DNA of 64,000 bases from ZLKRG44 sp964555705 (GCA_964555705.1 CAZKTN010000009.1:1-64000); one strand, 5' to 3'; counted from the first letter of the stretch, positions 46,866 through 55,698 are shown. Made by a program: numbers and translations. The notes: generated by a model not told the origin, from the letters alone.

Positions 46866-47411
46866 CTATGTGCCGGCGGCGCGCCGGGGGGCCGAGTCTA
46901 CGGCGTCATTCTGGCCGCGCGCCTCGAATTCAAGCAGCCAGCGCTTGCGGGCGAGCGACTGCGACCGCGGATCGTCGGTGCCCGCGTACCCGCCAATGCC
47001 CGACGCAGACACCACGCGGTGGCATGGCACGACGATCGGCGCAGGATTGCGTCGCATCGCCTGGCCTGCTGCACGCGCAAGCGGTGCAGCTGCAGAGGGG
47101 GGTCGGCCCAGCTCGCGGCACGCCTCGCGCGCAAGCCACAGGTACGTGCGCACCTGTCCGTGCGGGATCCTGCGCGCCGCCCGCCAGCACGCGACCTGCC
47201 ACGGGGTTCCTCGGGGAAGCGGCGTTCGCCGCAGCGCCGATGCGTCCCCTCGGAGCCAGCGCCCGATGCGCGCCGCCAAGGCGGCCGATGCGCGTGAGTC
47301 CGCGGCGGCACTGCCGCAGGTGCCCCAGTCCACCCGCACATCGCCGTCCGCCGACACGATGACGTGAAGTGCGCCGACAGGCGTATAGATGCGCGCGGCT
47401 CTGCGGGGCAT
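46866..47411 (-). CDS. ogt: methylated-DNA--protein-cysteine methyltransferase
   Basis: Suicide repair protein that transfers alkyl groups from O6-alkylguanine to its own cysteine. The active site is PAPIVVPCHRVVSASG. Before it is TPWQVACWRAARRIPHGQVRTYLWLA, the helix-turn-helix that inserts into DNA. After it comes the GGYAG loop. The 181 residues include a short degenerate N-terminal domain. A TAGGCT ends seven bases before the ATG. It is divergent from glyA and may be transcribed with ugd. Confidence 0.92.
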   Translation of the reverse strand: MPRRAARIYTPVGALHVIVSADGDVRVDWGTCGSAAADSRASAALAARIGRWLRGDASALRRTPLPRGTPWQVACWRAARRIPHGQVRTYLWLAREACRELGRPPSAAAPLARAAGQAMRRNPAPIVVPCHRVVSASGIGGYAGTDDPRSQSLARKRWLLEFEARGQNDAVDSAPRRAAGT

Positions 47412-47486
47412 GTCGTCGAGCCTAGTGGCGCGGCGGCGCCCGCCGGCGCTGGCACTGCCGCGTAACGGGCGGGTCCATCCCATCCC

Positions 47487-47492
47487 TACCAT
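47487..47492 (+). promoter_or_regulatory. -10 element of glyA, leaderless arrangement
   Basis: TACCAT, six bases, then the glyA ATG. No convincing -35 was seen. Confidence 0.5.
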
Positions 47493-47498
47493 CTGAGC

Positions 47499-48851
47499 AT
47501 GACGATCGCGCAGCCCCGTTCAGTGTCCGCAGCCTCGCACACCGACCCGGCCTCGAAGGCGGAGTCGCTCGCGCCGCACGCGCATCTTGACGACGTGTCG
47601 CGCGGCATGCTCGGGTGCGTCGAGCGCGTCGACCCTGAGGTGGCCGCGATCCTTGCGCTTGAGGCCGAGCGCCAGGCGACGACGCTCGAGCTGATCGCCA
47701 GCGAGAACCACGTGAGCGCCGCAGTGATGCACGCGGCCGGCTCGTGGATGACCAACAAGTACGCCGAGGGATATCCCGGCAAGCGCTACTACGGCGGATG
47801 CGCTCAGCACGATGCCGTCGAGGATCTCGCCCGCGAGCGCGCGAAGAGGCTCTTCGGATGCGGCTTCGCGAACGTGCAGCCGCACTGCGGCGCGAACGCC
47901 AACATCGCGGCCTTCATGGCGCTCATGAACCCGGGCGACACGGTGCTCAGCCTTCCGATCAAGAGCGGCGGCCACCTCAGCCACGGGCTCAAGCCAAACT
48001 TCAGCGGAACGTTCTACAGCATCGTCGAGTACGGGCTGCACCCGGAGACGGAGCTCCTTGACTACGACGCGATTGCCGCCATCGCCAAGGAGTGCACCCC
48101 GAAGCTCATCATCTGCGGCTACAGCGCCTACTCGCGCGTCATCGACTTCGCGCGCTTCCGTGCGATCGCCGACAGCGTGGGCGCGTACCTGATGGCGGAC
48201 ATCGCGCACATCGCGGGCCTTGTGGCCGCTGGCGTGCACCCCTCGCCGTTCCCCCACGCGCACGTGGTGACGACCACCACCCACAAGACGCTGCGCGGCC
48301 CGCGTGGCGGACTCGTGCTCAGCGACGATGCGGAGATTGCCACCAAGATCGACCGCAAGGTCTTCCCCGGCAGCCAGGGCGGCCCGCTCATGCACATCAT
48401 CGCGGCCAAGGCTGTGGCCTTCGGCGAGGCGCTCAAGCCTGAGTTCAAGGCCTACTCGCAGCAGGTGGTCCGCAACGCGCAGGCGCTCGCCGCCGCACTC
48501 TCGGCGAAGGGCTACCGCCTCTGCACCGGCGGCACCGACAACCACCTCATGCTGGTGGACCTGCGCACGCGCGATGCGAACCTCACTGGCGCGGACGCCG
48601 AGAAGTGGCTCGAGTCCGCGGGCATCATCTGCAACAAGAACGGCATCCCCAACGACCCGCGCCCGCCGATGGTCACGAGCGGCCTCCGTCTCGGCACGCC
48701 CGCGCTCACCACGCGCGGGCTCAAGGAGCCCGAGATGGCCAAGGTGGCCGAGTGGCTTGACCGCGTGATGGGCGCGAAGGGCGATGCGGCGACGTGCGCG
48801 AAGGTGGCCGGCGAGATCCGCGACTTCTGCGCATCGTTCCCGCTGCCTTGA
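47499..48851 (+). CDS. glyA: serine hydroxymethyltransferase
   Basis: PLP enzyme interconverting serine and glycine with tetrahydrofolate. Family marks are LELIASENHVSAAVMHAAGS, NKYAEGYPGKRYYGG, QPHCGANANIAAFMAL, ADIAHIAGLVAAGVHPSP and the cofactor lysine in TTTHKTLRGPRGG. At 450 residues it has about 30 extra N-terminal residues before the conserved core. It appears to be read from a leaderless transcript. Its stop codon overlaps the ATG of the next gene (TGATG), so the membrane protein downstream is co-expressed. Confidence 0.97.
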   Translation: MTIAQPRSVSAASHTDPASKAESLAPHAHLDDVSRGMLGCVERVDPEVAAILALEAERQATTLELIASENHVSAAVMHAAGSWMTNKYAEGYPGKRYYGGCAQHDAVEDLARERAKRLFGCGFANVQPHCGANANIAAFMALMNPGDTVLSLPIKSGGHLSHGLKPNFSGTFYSIVEYGLHPETELLDYDAIAAIAKECTPKLIICGYSAYSRVIDFARFRAIADSVGAYLMADIAHIAGLVAAGVHPSPFPHAHVVTTTTHKTLRGPRGGLVLSDDAEIATKIDRKVFPGSQGGPLMHIIAAKAVAFGEALKPEFKAYSQQVVRNAQALAAALSAKGYRLCTGGTDNHLMLVDLRTRDANLTGADAEKWLESAGIICNKNGIPNDPRPPMVTSGLRLGTPALTTRGLKEPEMAKVAEWLDRVMGAKGDAATCAKVAGEIRDFCASFPLP

Positions 48852-50142
48852 TGAGCAGTTCCGGCAATCGTGGGGCTGAGCGCCGTGAACGCGCGGCCGG
48901 CGATGCGGGCGCGGTCGACCGCGTCGCCGGACTCGAGCACGCGCACGTGCTGTCGGCAGACCTGCCCGACGGGCGGCCGAAGTCGGCCAGCGTCGCGAAG
49001 CGGCGCATGATCCTGATCGGCGCGGGCATCGCGATGTTCGCGCTGACGCCGATCGTGATGGTGGCGCTGCTGTCGCTGCCGCAGCGGTTCGGGTTCACGC
49101 TCGGTCGCGGTGGAGGGGTCGCGGCTGCCGTCGCGAGCATCGTGATGATGGTGATCGTGGTGTGCGTGCCCGTGCTCGTGTGGGCGGCGCTCACGATTCG
49201 ATCGAATGCGGTGCGTTGGCGCGAGGCCCGCGACGCGATCGCCAGTGGCGGCAATGGCGACGTCGCCGACGCGCTCGCGAAGGTGTGCGGCGCGTCAGGA
49301 CCCAATGCGTCGTGGATGCCGTGGCCGTGGCTGACACGGATCCACACCCGGTGGCCGGGGGGCACATTGCCGGCTCCGATGACCATCGTGTCTCGGGCGC
49401 TTGTCCCCGAGATCAGCGCGATCGCGTCGGTGCCCGGTCTTCTCGAGCCGGAGCCCGTCGTGCAGACGCTGGGCAGGGGCCACCGTTCGCGTCGCGTCCT
49501 CATGGGTGTGTCCGGTGCACTGATGCTCGCTGGCGTGGCGGTTCAGGTGCCGACCCTGAGCGCGCGCGGTTGGCTGTCTACGGTCGGGGTCCTGCCAATG
49601 GCCGGATTCGGACTCTTCTTCCTCACGAACGCCCTCTTCGGAGCGAAGATCTCGCGCTGGCGTGCCGACCGTGCGGGTCCCGCCGATGCGCCCTTCTGGT
49701 GCGGACCGGGTTGGGTGCGCTGGCACTACGGGCGAGGCAAGNNNNNNNNNNNNNNNNNNNNNNNNNNNNNNNNNNNNNNNNNNNNNNNNNNNNNNNNNNN
49801 NNNNNNNNNNNNNNNNNNNNNNNNNNNNNNNNNNNNNNNNNTGCGCCCTTCTGGTGCGGACCGGGTTGGGTGCGCTGGCACTACGGGCGAGGCAAGCGGT
49901 TGACCTGGCATCGCCACGACAGCGTCATGGTCGTGCTGGCCGTCGGCAACCCCGGACCCATCCAGTGGAGCGAGGTGCTCGTCTTCATCGCCGGCCCGGA
50001 GGGCACGTTCCGGTTCGGGTTCGACGGCACAGACAGCGAGTTCGCGCGGCTCTGGCGCGCATGGACGTCGCCAAGCGCGCGCGACCCCGACACTGGCGCC
50101 ATGGTGGTGCCAGCGAGCGGTACGGAGCCGAACGCCCGCTGA
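48851..50142 (+). CDS. membrane protein of unknown function (interrupted by false gap)
   Basis: Merging the duplicated ends gives 1137 bases, a continuous frame of 378 residues. Four membrane segments are predicted: about 55-75 (LIGAGIAMFALTPIVMVALL), 90-114, 217-233 and 243-260. A cytoplasmic region lies between the second and third. A soluble C-terminal domain (FWCGPGWVRWHYGRGKRLTW, FIAGPEGTFRFGFDG) may be a PH-like fold, but this is a guess. The start overlaps the glyA stop. No family was recognised. Confidence 0.75.
49742..49841. other. assembly gap of 100 N with duplicated contig ends
   Basis: The 55 bases before the Ns (49687-49741) are identical to the 55 after them (49842-49896). The contigs overlap and the gap length is fictitious. 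Collapsing it restores the reading frame of the membrane protein. Confidence 0.97.
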
Positions 50143-50186
50143 ATCCGCTGGCGCGGCGAATCTCCAACGCGCTGACGCGCGCCGGT

Positions 50187-50741
50187 TCAGGCGCGCGAGT
50201 TGTAGCTACCGTCGACCGTGTTGATGCGCACCTTCTCGCCGTTGGTGATGAAGGGCGGCACGCGCGTCTTGAGGCCGGTCTCGAGCGTCGCTTCCTTGAG
50301 CTGGTTTGTCGCGGTCGCGCCCTTGATGCCGGGCGGCGTGTCGGTGACGGTCAGCTCGACCACGTTGGGCATCTCGACGGACACCGGCTTGCCGTCGCAC
50401 CAGAGCACCACGAGCTTCGTGTTCGGGAGCACGTACAGCGGCATCTCGCCAACGACCGAGTCGTCGAACTCCGACTGCTCGTAGCTCTGCTCGTCCATGA
50501 ACACGAACTTCTTGCCGTCGGCGTACAGGTACTCCATCGGACGGCGGTCGAGCTCTACCTGCTCAACGCTCTCGCCCGAGCGCAGCCGCTTCTCGATGAT
50601 CGTGCCCTTCTCGATGTCCTTGATCTTGATCTGGACGAAGGCGCGCAGGTTGCCCGGGGTGACGTGGGTGTACTGGGTGATGACCCACATGCGGCCGTCG
50701 AGCTTGATGGCCATGCCTGGTCGGAGATCGGTCGAGTTCAT
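50187..50741 (-). CDS. efp: translation elongation factor P
   Basis: Relieves ribosome stalling at polyproline. The 184-residue, three-domain protein shows LRPGMAIKLDGRMWVITQYTHVTPG, IEKRLRSGESVEQVEL, RPMEYLYADGKKFVFMD and the C-terminal GEKVRINTVDGSYNSRA. At the tip of domain I the usual modified Lys or Arg is replaced by Asn31 (TPGNLRAF, against PGKGQAF in E. coli). The known lysine or arginine modifications are therefore impossible at that site. It has a ribosome site (AGGAG, ten bases before ATG) and a possible -10 TATGCT at 50775-50780. It converges on the glyA-linked membrane protein gene. Confidence 0.95.
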   Translation of the reverse strand: MNSTDLRPGMAIKLDGRMWVITQYTHVTPGNLRAFVQIKIKDIEKGTIIEKRLRSGESVEQVELDRRPMEYLYADGKKFVFMDEQSYEQSEFDDSVVGEMPLYVLPNTKLVVLWCDGKPVSVEMPNVVELTVTDTPPGIKGATATNQLKEATLETGLKTRVPPFITNGEKVRINTVDGSYNSRA

Positions 50742-50876
50742 TGGCGGATCGCTCCTGAAAGAGGGGAATTTCCGAGCATAGCGGGGGGTACCGAGCGTTG
50801 GGGGATGCTGGTGCACCGGCCTCGGACAGGCCTCGACGCGCGAGCAAGGCCCATTGATGGCCCGCGGAGACCAACG

Positions 50877-51002
50877 AAAAACCCCCGGACCTTGCGGTCC
50901 GGGGGCGGAGGGAGGGAAAAGGGCTCGTTATCGCGGCATTCACGCGGGTCGAGGAGTCATCTCTCTCAATCCGGGGTTGTGCCGAGGCAGGGTTGCCCCT
51001 GC
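50877..51002 (-). ncRNA. candidate small RNA with intrinsic terminator
   Basis: A minus-strand unit of about 126 bases lies between divergent efp and the DUF1573-like gene. It has its own TTGGCA-16-TATGTT promoter. The first 16 bases form GCAGGG-GCAA-CCCTGC, a GNRA-capped hairpin. CTCG and CGAG, and GGCA and TGCC, can pair across the centre. The unit ends in a perfect 10-bp stem (CCCCCGGACC/GGTCCGGGGG) and TTTTT. No reading frame with a ribosome site is visible. It does not match SRP, 6S, tmRNA or any riboswitch core I know. It could instead be an efp leader with attenuator. Confidence 0.5.
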
Positions 51003-51009
51003 GGAAGGG

Positions 51010-51037
51010 AACATAGCCCCGGTCTCGTCGGTGCCAA
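51010..51037 (-). promoter_or_regulatory. promoter of the candidate small RNA
   Basis: TTGGCA (51032-51037), 16 bases ending GGGGC, TATGTT (51010-51015) on the minus strand. The same pattern precedes rpmE and infC. Confidence 0.6.
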
Positions 51038-51074
51038 GTGTGAAGAGTCAAAAATCATGCGGAAGTGCACCCCC

Positions 51075-51080
51075 TAGACT
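51075..51080 (+). promoter_or_regulatory. -10 element of the DUF1573-like gene, leaderless arrangement
   Basis: TAGACT, seven bases, then ATG. No clear -35 and no Shine-Dalgarno. Confidence 0.42.
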
Positions 51081-51087
51081 GCCCAAA

Positions 51088-52257
51088 ATGGCCGTTCTGA
51101 CCCGACTTTGCCTCGCCGCGGTAGTTCTCGCCCCCGTTTGGGGAGCCGGGATGCCCCAGGGCGCCGTCTCGGCACCGGTTCGGGGGAGCGAAACGCCCCC
51201 CACACGCACCATTCCTCAACGGTCCGTCCCCGAACGGTCCACCGCGCCGTCCACCGTCGTGGCCTCCCCGATGAACCTGGACTTGGGCTTCATGCGTCCC
51301 AACCAGAACGCAGTGGGCACCGTCACCCTCCGCAACACCGGCAGCGAGCCCGTGCGGGTGCTGGCCGTGACCCCCAGCTGCAAGTGCACCACCACCACCG
51401 ACATTGTGGGCAAGGAGATTCCCGCAGGCGGCACCGCGACCTTCGACACCACCCTCGAGGGCGCGCCAGTGCCTGGCGTCCGCACATCGACGATCCGTGT
51501 GCTGGTTGATGGATCGCCAGTGCCAATCGAGATCAAGGTCAAGGGCGAGGTGTCGCAGGCGGTGCGCGCGATTCCCGCGTACCTCAACTGCGTCGGCAGC
51601 AAGAACCTCAGCGGGCGCCTCGTGGTCGAGAGCATCGACAAGCAGCCGTTCCGCATCATCTCGGCACACGGCGCGGCGCCTGTGATCGGCGGATGGACCG
51701 CCGCCGACGAGGCTCGCAGCACGTATCTCCTGAGCTACGACCTCGGCGACGGCACGCGCGAGCTGCCCTCATTCTGGATCATCGAGACCGATCATCCCGA
51801 CTCCCCGCTCGTGGACCTCAAGGTTCGCCACGAGTCAGTGTCTGCGAAGCTCTCCTCGCGACTGGCCGACTACCGCGCCAATGCGGGCCGCATCGACCCG
51901 GGCGCGAACGGCACCGTGACGTTCATAAGCCTGGATCCGCAGGAGCCGATCCTGTCGGCGGAGTCGCTCTCGGCCGATGCGACACTTGAGGTCGAGCGCG
52001 TGGATGCGGTCGAGGGCGGCACGCGTGCGACCATCATCGTGAAGCCTCGAGCAGGGCACGAGGGACTGCTCATCGTGCCGGCGAAGCTCTCGATGGCGAC
52101 CAAGGAGCAGGAGGTGCTCATCTTCGGCACCGTGCGGCCTGCGCCCGCGGGCGCCGCCGCAGCGCCTGGCGCCGCCGCTGCGCCATCCGCAGCGCCATCT
52201 GCATCAGCCAGCGCATCGCCCTCAGCGCCTCCAACGCCCGCAGGAACCAACCCATGA
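51088..52257 (+). CDS. secreted DUF1573-like protein
   Basis: A 389-residue exported protein with a signal peptide (about 1-24). Its first domain fits the DUF1573/Ig-like pattern (LDLGFMRPNQNAVGTVTLRNTGSEPVRVLAVTPSCKCTT, then IRVLVDGSPVPIEIKVKGEV). Two further beta-rich regions follow, and the last 45 residues are an Ala/Pro/Ser tail of low complexity. Such domains are common in secreted planctomycete and Bacteroidetes proteins; no activity is established. Its stop overlaps the next ATG (ATGA). Confidence 0.8.
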   Translation: MAVLTRLCLAAVVLAPVWGAGMPQGAVSAPVRGSETPPTRTIPQRSVPERSTAPSTVVASPMNLDLGFMRPNQNAVGTVTLRNTGSEPVRVLAVTPSCKCTTTTDIVGKEIPAGGTATFDTTLEGAPVPGVRTSTIRVLVDGSPVPIEIKVKGEVSQAVRAIPAYLNCVGSKNLSGRLVVESIDKQPFRIISAHGAAPVIGGWTAADEARSTYLLSYDLGDGTRELPSFWIIETDHPDSPLVDLKVRHESVSAKLSSRLADYRANAGRIDPGANGTVTFISLDPQEPILSAESLSADATLEVERVDAVEGGTRATIIVKPRAGHEGLLIVPAKLSMATKEQEVLIFGTVRPAPAGAAAAPGAAAAPSAAPSASASASPSAPPTPAGTNP

Positions 52258-52703
52258 ACGCACCGGTCACTCCCATCGATACGGATCAGGCACTCTGCAT
52301 CGCGGTGGGCGCGAGCCCCCGTGCCGAGATCGACCACCGTCCGCTCGCGCAGCGCCTCGCAACGGCAATGCGCGACTGGATCGCCGCACACCGTGAAGAT
52401 GCGGGTGACCAGGCGCTGGTGCTGACGGTCACCGACCTCTGGCTCTCCGGCGACGCCGAGCTCTGCGAGCGCCCATGCATCGCGATCGGCGAGTCCAACA
52501 CCAACGCTGCAGTAGCGCAGTTCACGCTGGGCCTGCCGCAGTCTGCGGTCGTCGACGGCCAGTACGAGATCAGGATGGATCCGCAGCTCGATGACCTGCG
52601 CGTCTGCATCCGCGGCACGCATACGGCAGGCACCGCGGCCGGAGTGGATGCGTTCATCGCGCGTCACCTCGACGCGTGGATGCGCGCCGCGCACGGCATG
52701 TGA
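52254..52703 (+). CDS. hypothetical protein coupled to the DUF1573-like gene
   Basis: A 149-residue soluble protein without signal peptide or membrane segment. It alternates strands and helices (ALCIAVGASPRAEID, LVLTVTDLWLSGDAEL, VVDGQYEIRMDPQLDDLRVCIRG). No family was recognised. The ATG overlaps the preceding stop codon, so it is probably made together with the secreted protein although it should remain in the cytoplasm. It converges on prfA, 26 bases away. Confidence 0.65.
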   Translation: MNAPVTPIDTDQALCIAVGASPRAEIDHRPLAQRLATAMRDWIAAHREDAGDQALVLTVTDLWLSGDAELCERPCIAIGESNTNAAVAQFTLGLPQSAVVDGQYEIRMDPQLDDLRVCIRGTHTAGTAAGVDAFIARHLDAWMRAAHGM

Positions 52704-52729
52704 ACGCAGCCCGCGGCCTGGCCCGTGGA

Positions 52730-53827
52730 TCACAGCGCCGCGATGCGGTCCGCCACGTCCTTGGCCACAAGCGCCTCGACAAGCTCGTCCATGTCGCCCG
52801 TGAGCAGCCGCTGCAGGTTGAATGACTGCTCGATGCGGTGATCGACGGCGATGTTCTCCTTGAAGCGGTAGGTGCGGATCTTCTCCGCGCGGTCGCCCGA
52901 GCCGATCATCGCGTTGCGTGCCTCGGTGCGCTTGGTCAGCGCCTCCTGCCGCCGGTGCTCGTGCACACGCGCGCGAAGGAGCCGCCACGCCTTGTCACGG
53001 TTCTGGAGCTGGCTCCGCGTCTCCTGCATGCGCACCTCGATGCCGGTGGGCTCGTGGATCAGGTGCACCGCCGTCGCCACCTTGTTCACGTTCTGCCCGC
53101 CAGGCCCCTGCGCGGTGGTGAGGATCTCGCGCACCTCATCAGGATCGACTGACGACACCACATCCTCCGGCTCAGGGAGCACCGCGACCGTCGCGGTCGA
53201 TGTATGCACGCGCCCCTGCGCCTCGGTCGCCGGCACACGCTTGACCTGGTGCGTGCCGCCCTCGTAGCCAAGCGCGCTCCACACGCCATCGCCGTCGAGC
53301 TCGAACACCACATGCGACACGCCGCCCATGTCGCCGGCCTTCATCCCGACAGCCTCGATGCGCCATCCGCGGCGGTGGGCGAAGCGGCGGTACATCTCCG
53401 CAAGATCCCCTGCAAAGAGGCATGCCTCATCGCCGCCGACGCCCGCACGCACCTCAAGGATCATCGATCCGACCGTGCGGTCCTCTGCGGTCACGAGATC
53501 GGCCTGAAGCGCAGGCGCAAGCCCCGTGAGCTCGGACTCGAGCGCCGCGCACTCCTCGCGCGCGAGGGCCGCAAGCTCTCGCTCATCCGCGGAACCGGAC
53601 CCCGCCGCAGCCACCATCGCGCGCGCATCCGCAAGCGCGGACTCGGCAACGCGCCATCGCCTCCACCGGCGCACCGTCGGCTCGACCGCCTTGCGCCGTG
53701 CGGCGACCGCACGCACCTTGCGGTGATCGGCGTGCGTGGCGGGATCCGCCAGCTGCGCATCGAGCATCACGAGCTCCGCATCGAGCTCGTTGAGGCGACG
53801 CACGAGGTTGTCGGGGAGCGCGTTCAA
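52730..53827 (-). CDS. prfA: peptide chain release factor 1
   Basis: Recognises UAA and UAG and triggers peptide release. The codon-reading tripeptide is Pro-Ala-Thr in RVPATEAQGRVHTSTATVAVLPE, which separates RF1 from RF2. The catalytic GGQ is in AQGPGGQNVNKVATAVHLIHEPTG. The end matches (GSGDRAEKIRTYRFKENIAVDHRI). I start it at TTG 53827 (365 residues), where homology to the N-terminal helical domain begins. A longer TTG start at 53905 would lie inside the U-tract of the rpmE terminator. prmC does not follow in the window. Confidence 0.94.
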   Translation of the reverse strand: MNALPDNLVRRLNELDAELVMLDAQLADPATHADHRKVRAVAARRKAVEPTVRRWRRWRVAESALADARAMVAAAGSGSADERELAALAREECAALESELTGLAPALQADLVTAEDRTVGSMILEVRAGVGGDEACLFAGDLAEMYRRFAHRRGWRIEAVGMKAGDMGGVSHVVFELDGDGVWSALGYEGGTHQVKRVPATEAQGRVHTSTATVAVLPEPEDVVSSVDPDEVREILTTAQGPGGQNVNKVATAVHLIHEPTGIEVRMQETRSQLQNRDKAWRLLRARVHEHRRQEALTKRTEARNAMIGSGDRAEKIRTYRFKENIAVDHRIEQSFNLQRLLTGDMDELVEALVAKDVADRIAAL

Positions 53828-53903
53828 CGGACCGGACGATACGGAGGCGAGTGCGGGGGTGCCTGATCCAGCTGCTTCTCGACGCGCGTGCTGCGCCGGA
53901 CCC

Positions 53904-53935
53904 AAAACGAACGCCGCGCCGGAGGGATCCGGCGC
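53904..53935 (-). terminator. intrinsic terminator of rpmE
   Basis: GCGCCGG and CCGGCGC pair around a six-base loop, followed on the minus strand by GGCGTTCG and TTTT. It falls between rpmE and prfA, so prfA must have read-through or its own promoter. Confidence 0.65.
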
Positions 53936-53962
53936 GGGCGCGTGAGTTCGGAAATGTCGGGC

Positions 53963-54211
53963 CTACTTGGCGGCGGGCTTCTTGCTGCCCGGCTTTGCCT
54001 TGCCGAAGTAGTCGCCGGCGAACTTGCGCTGGAAGCGCTCGACGCGGCCGGCGGTGTCGACGAAGGTCTTCTGGCCGGTGAAGTAGGGGTGCGAGCCGGA
54101 CCACACCTCGACATGCATCTCAGGCACGGTCGCGCCAACGGTCATCACGACCTGTCCGCGGAAGTGCACCTTGCAGTCGGGGTACCAGGTGGGGTGGGTG
54201 TCGGTCTTCAT
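53963..54211 (-). CDS. rpmE: 50S ribosomal protein L31, zinc-free type
   Basis: An 82-residue ribosomal protein. The start KTDTHPTWYPDCKVHF and the conserved SGSHPYFTGQKTFVDTAGRVERFQRKF identify L31. Only one cysteine is present (Cys13), so the four-Cys zinc site of the C+ type is lost. The last 14 residues are Lys/Ala/Pro-rich. A GGAG ribosome site lies eight bases before the ATG, and a good promoter is just upstream. The arrangement rpmE-prfA is common in bacteria. Confidence 0.94.
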   Translation of the reverse strand: MKTDTHPTWYPDCKVHFRGQVVMTVGATVPEMHVEVWSGSHPYFTGQKTFVDTAGRVERFQRKFAGDYFGKAKPGSKKPAAK

Positions 54212-54235
54212 GGGGTTCGCTCCAGAGAGCCGAGC

Positions 54236-54264
54236 AATGTAGCCCGATTCCCGCCGGGATGCAA
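54236..54264 (-). promoter_or_regulatory. rpmE promoter
   Basis: TTGCAT (54259-54264), 17 bases ending CGGGC, TACATT (54236-54241) on the minus strand. The leader would be about 20 bases and contains the ribosome site. Confidence 0.68.
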
Positions 54265-54313
54265 TGACCGAGAATGTATGGCGTTTCGGGGTGCGCAGTA
54301 GCCTCAACACCCC

Positions 54314-55612
54314 ATGACGCTGCGCCGACAACCCGCGGACTTCCGCGTTGAGGAGATTGCGCAGCCCGAGTGGCTCGCGGCCATGTCCCCCGAGCCCACG
54401 CCGGTCCAGCAGCACGCGGTGTGGACGCTCGAGAAGCGCTCTCTCACCACGCCCGACGCGATCTCGCTCTTCGCGCGATCGCTCTCTGTGCGCGCCGCGT
54501 CCATCTCCTACGCGGGACTCAAGGACAAGCACGCGGTCACGACGCAGCACGTGTCAGTGCACGCGCCAGCTGACGGCACGAATCCCGCGCTCGCCGCAGG
54601 CGGCACCGCGCAGCGCAGCGGCCGAGGTTGGTCGGCCACGCGTATCGGATGGGTCGCTGCGCCCGTCTCCGCACCGATCATCGCCGCGAACCGGTTCGCG
54701 ATCGTGGTGCGCGACCTTGGTCGAGAGGACGCAGGCCAGATCGAGCGCCGCGCCGCGCTGCTGCGGGACCGCGCGATCGAGCCGCCGGAGGGCGCGCCTG
54801 CGGGCGAGCGCGCGCTCCTCGTCGTGAACTACTTCGGTGACCAGCGCTTCGGCAGCGCGCGCCACGGCAAGGGATTCGCCGCCGCCGCCGCAGTGCGCGG
54901 CGACCTTGAGGACGCGATCCGCCTCCTCGTGGCGACGCCGGCCCGCAAGGACTCCGGCCGCACGCGCGACTTCACGCGCCAGGCCGCGGAGCTCTGGGGC
55001 CGCTGGCGCGCGATGGCCGATGAGCTCCCGCGCTGTGCGGAACGGCGCCCCTTCGAGGTGCTCGCATCAGGCGGCTCGATGGCTGAGGCGTTCGCGGCGC
55101 TGCCGGACTTCACGAAGACGATGGCGATCGAGGCCTTCCAGAGCCGCATCTGGAACGAGACTGCGCGCAGGATCGCCGAGTCAATCGCGGGCGAGGGCAA
55201 GTCGATGCGCTGCAAGGGCACGTTCGGCACGATGTGCTTCCCCGATCCCGCATCGCTCGATGCCTGGCGCAGCGTGCAGGTGCCGATGGCGGCGCCTGGC
55301 ATGCCGACCGCATCGGATGCTGAGGCCGTGGAGCGCATGGGAGGCGAGGCGCACTCGGCGGAGGTGCGCGCCGCGATCAAGGAGTCGCTGCGCGCCGAGA
55401 ACGTCGATGCGGATGACCTTCGAATCCCTGGTCTTGAGCGCCCGTTCTTCGGTGCAGCATGGAGGCCGCTCGCCGTACGCGCGGAGCGATTCGCCATCAG
55501 CAAGGCCGAGCGCGACGAGCTCTCGAAGGGCGACCGCCTGCGCCGCACGGTGACATTCGACTTGCCGCGCGGCGCCTACGCGACCGTCGTGCTGCGGGCG
55601 CTCGGGCACTGA
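54314..55612 (+). CDS. truD: tRNA pseudouridine(13) synthase
   Basis: Converts U13 of tRNA-Glu to pseudouridine. The catalytic motif is SYAGLKDKHAVTTQHVS, with the nucleophilic Asp in GLKDKHA. The N-terminal RRQPADFRVEEIAQPEWL and VVNYFGDQRFGSARHGKGFAAA are typical of TruD. LPDFTKTMAIEAFQSRIWNE belongs to the inserted TRUD domain. At 432 residues it is longer than the E. coli enzyme. A TAGCCT hexamer ends nine bases before the ATG, with no Shine-Dalgarno. It is divergent from rpmE. Confidence 0.93.
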   Translation: MTLRRQPADFRVEEIAQPEWLAAMSPEPTPVQQHAVWTLEKRSLTTPDAISLFARSLSVRAASISYAGLKDKHAVTTQHVSVHAPADGTNPALAAGGTAQRSGRGWSATRIGWVAAPVSAPIIAANRFAIVVRDLGREDAGQIERRAALLRDRAIEPPEGAPAGERALLVVNYFGDQRFGSARHGKGFAAAAAVRGDLEDAIRLLVATPARKDSGRTRDFTRQAAELWGRWRAMADELPRCAERRPFEVLASGGSMAEAFAALPDFTKTMAIEAFQSRIWNETARRIAESIAGEGKSMRCKGTFGTMCFPDPASLDAWRSVQVPMAAPGMPTASDAEAVERMGGEAHSAEVRAAIKESLRAENVDADDLRIPGLERPFFGAAWRPLAVRAERFAISKAERDELSKGDRLRRTVTFDLPRGAYATVVLRALGH

Positions 55613-55698
55613 GCCGCTCGATCACGCAAGGCGCAAGCGCGTGGCCGGGGTCGTGCGTGCCTCGCACGTGACTCGCCCACGCCGCGCGCGCCAGGCGA

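Noticed and set aside
50906..51060. SRP RNA-like GGAAGGGAACA motif on the plus strand
   Set aside because: The bases flanking the GGAA loop do not pair and the conserved CAGG/AGCA internal loop is missing.
53828..53905. Longer prfA starting at TTG 53905
   Set aside because: That codon is inside the U-tract of the rpmE terminator, and RF1 homology begins at 53827.
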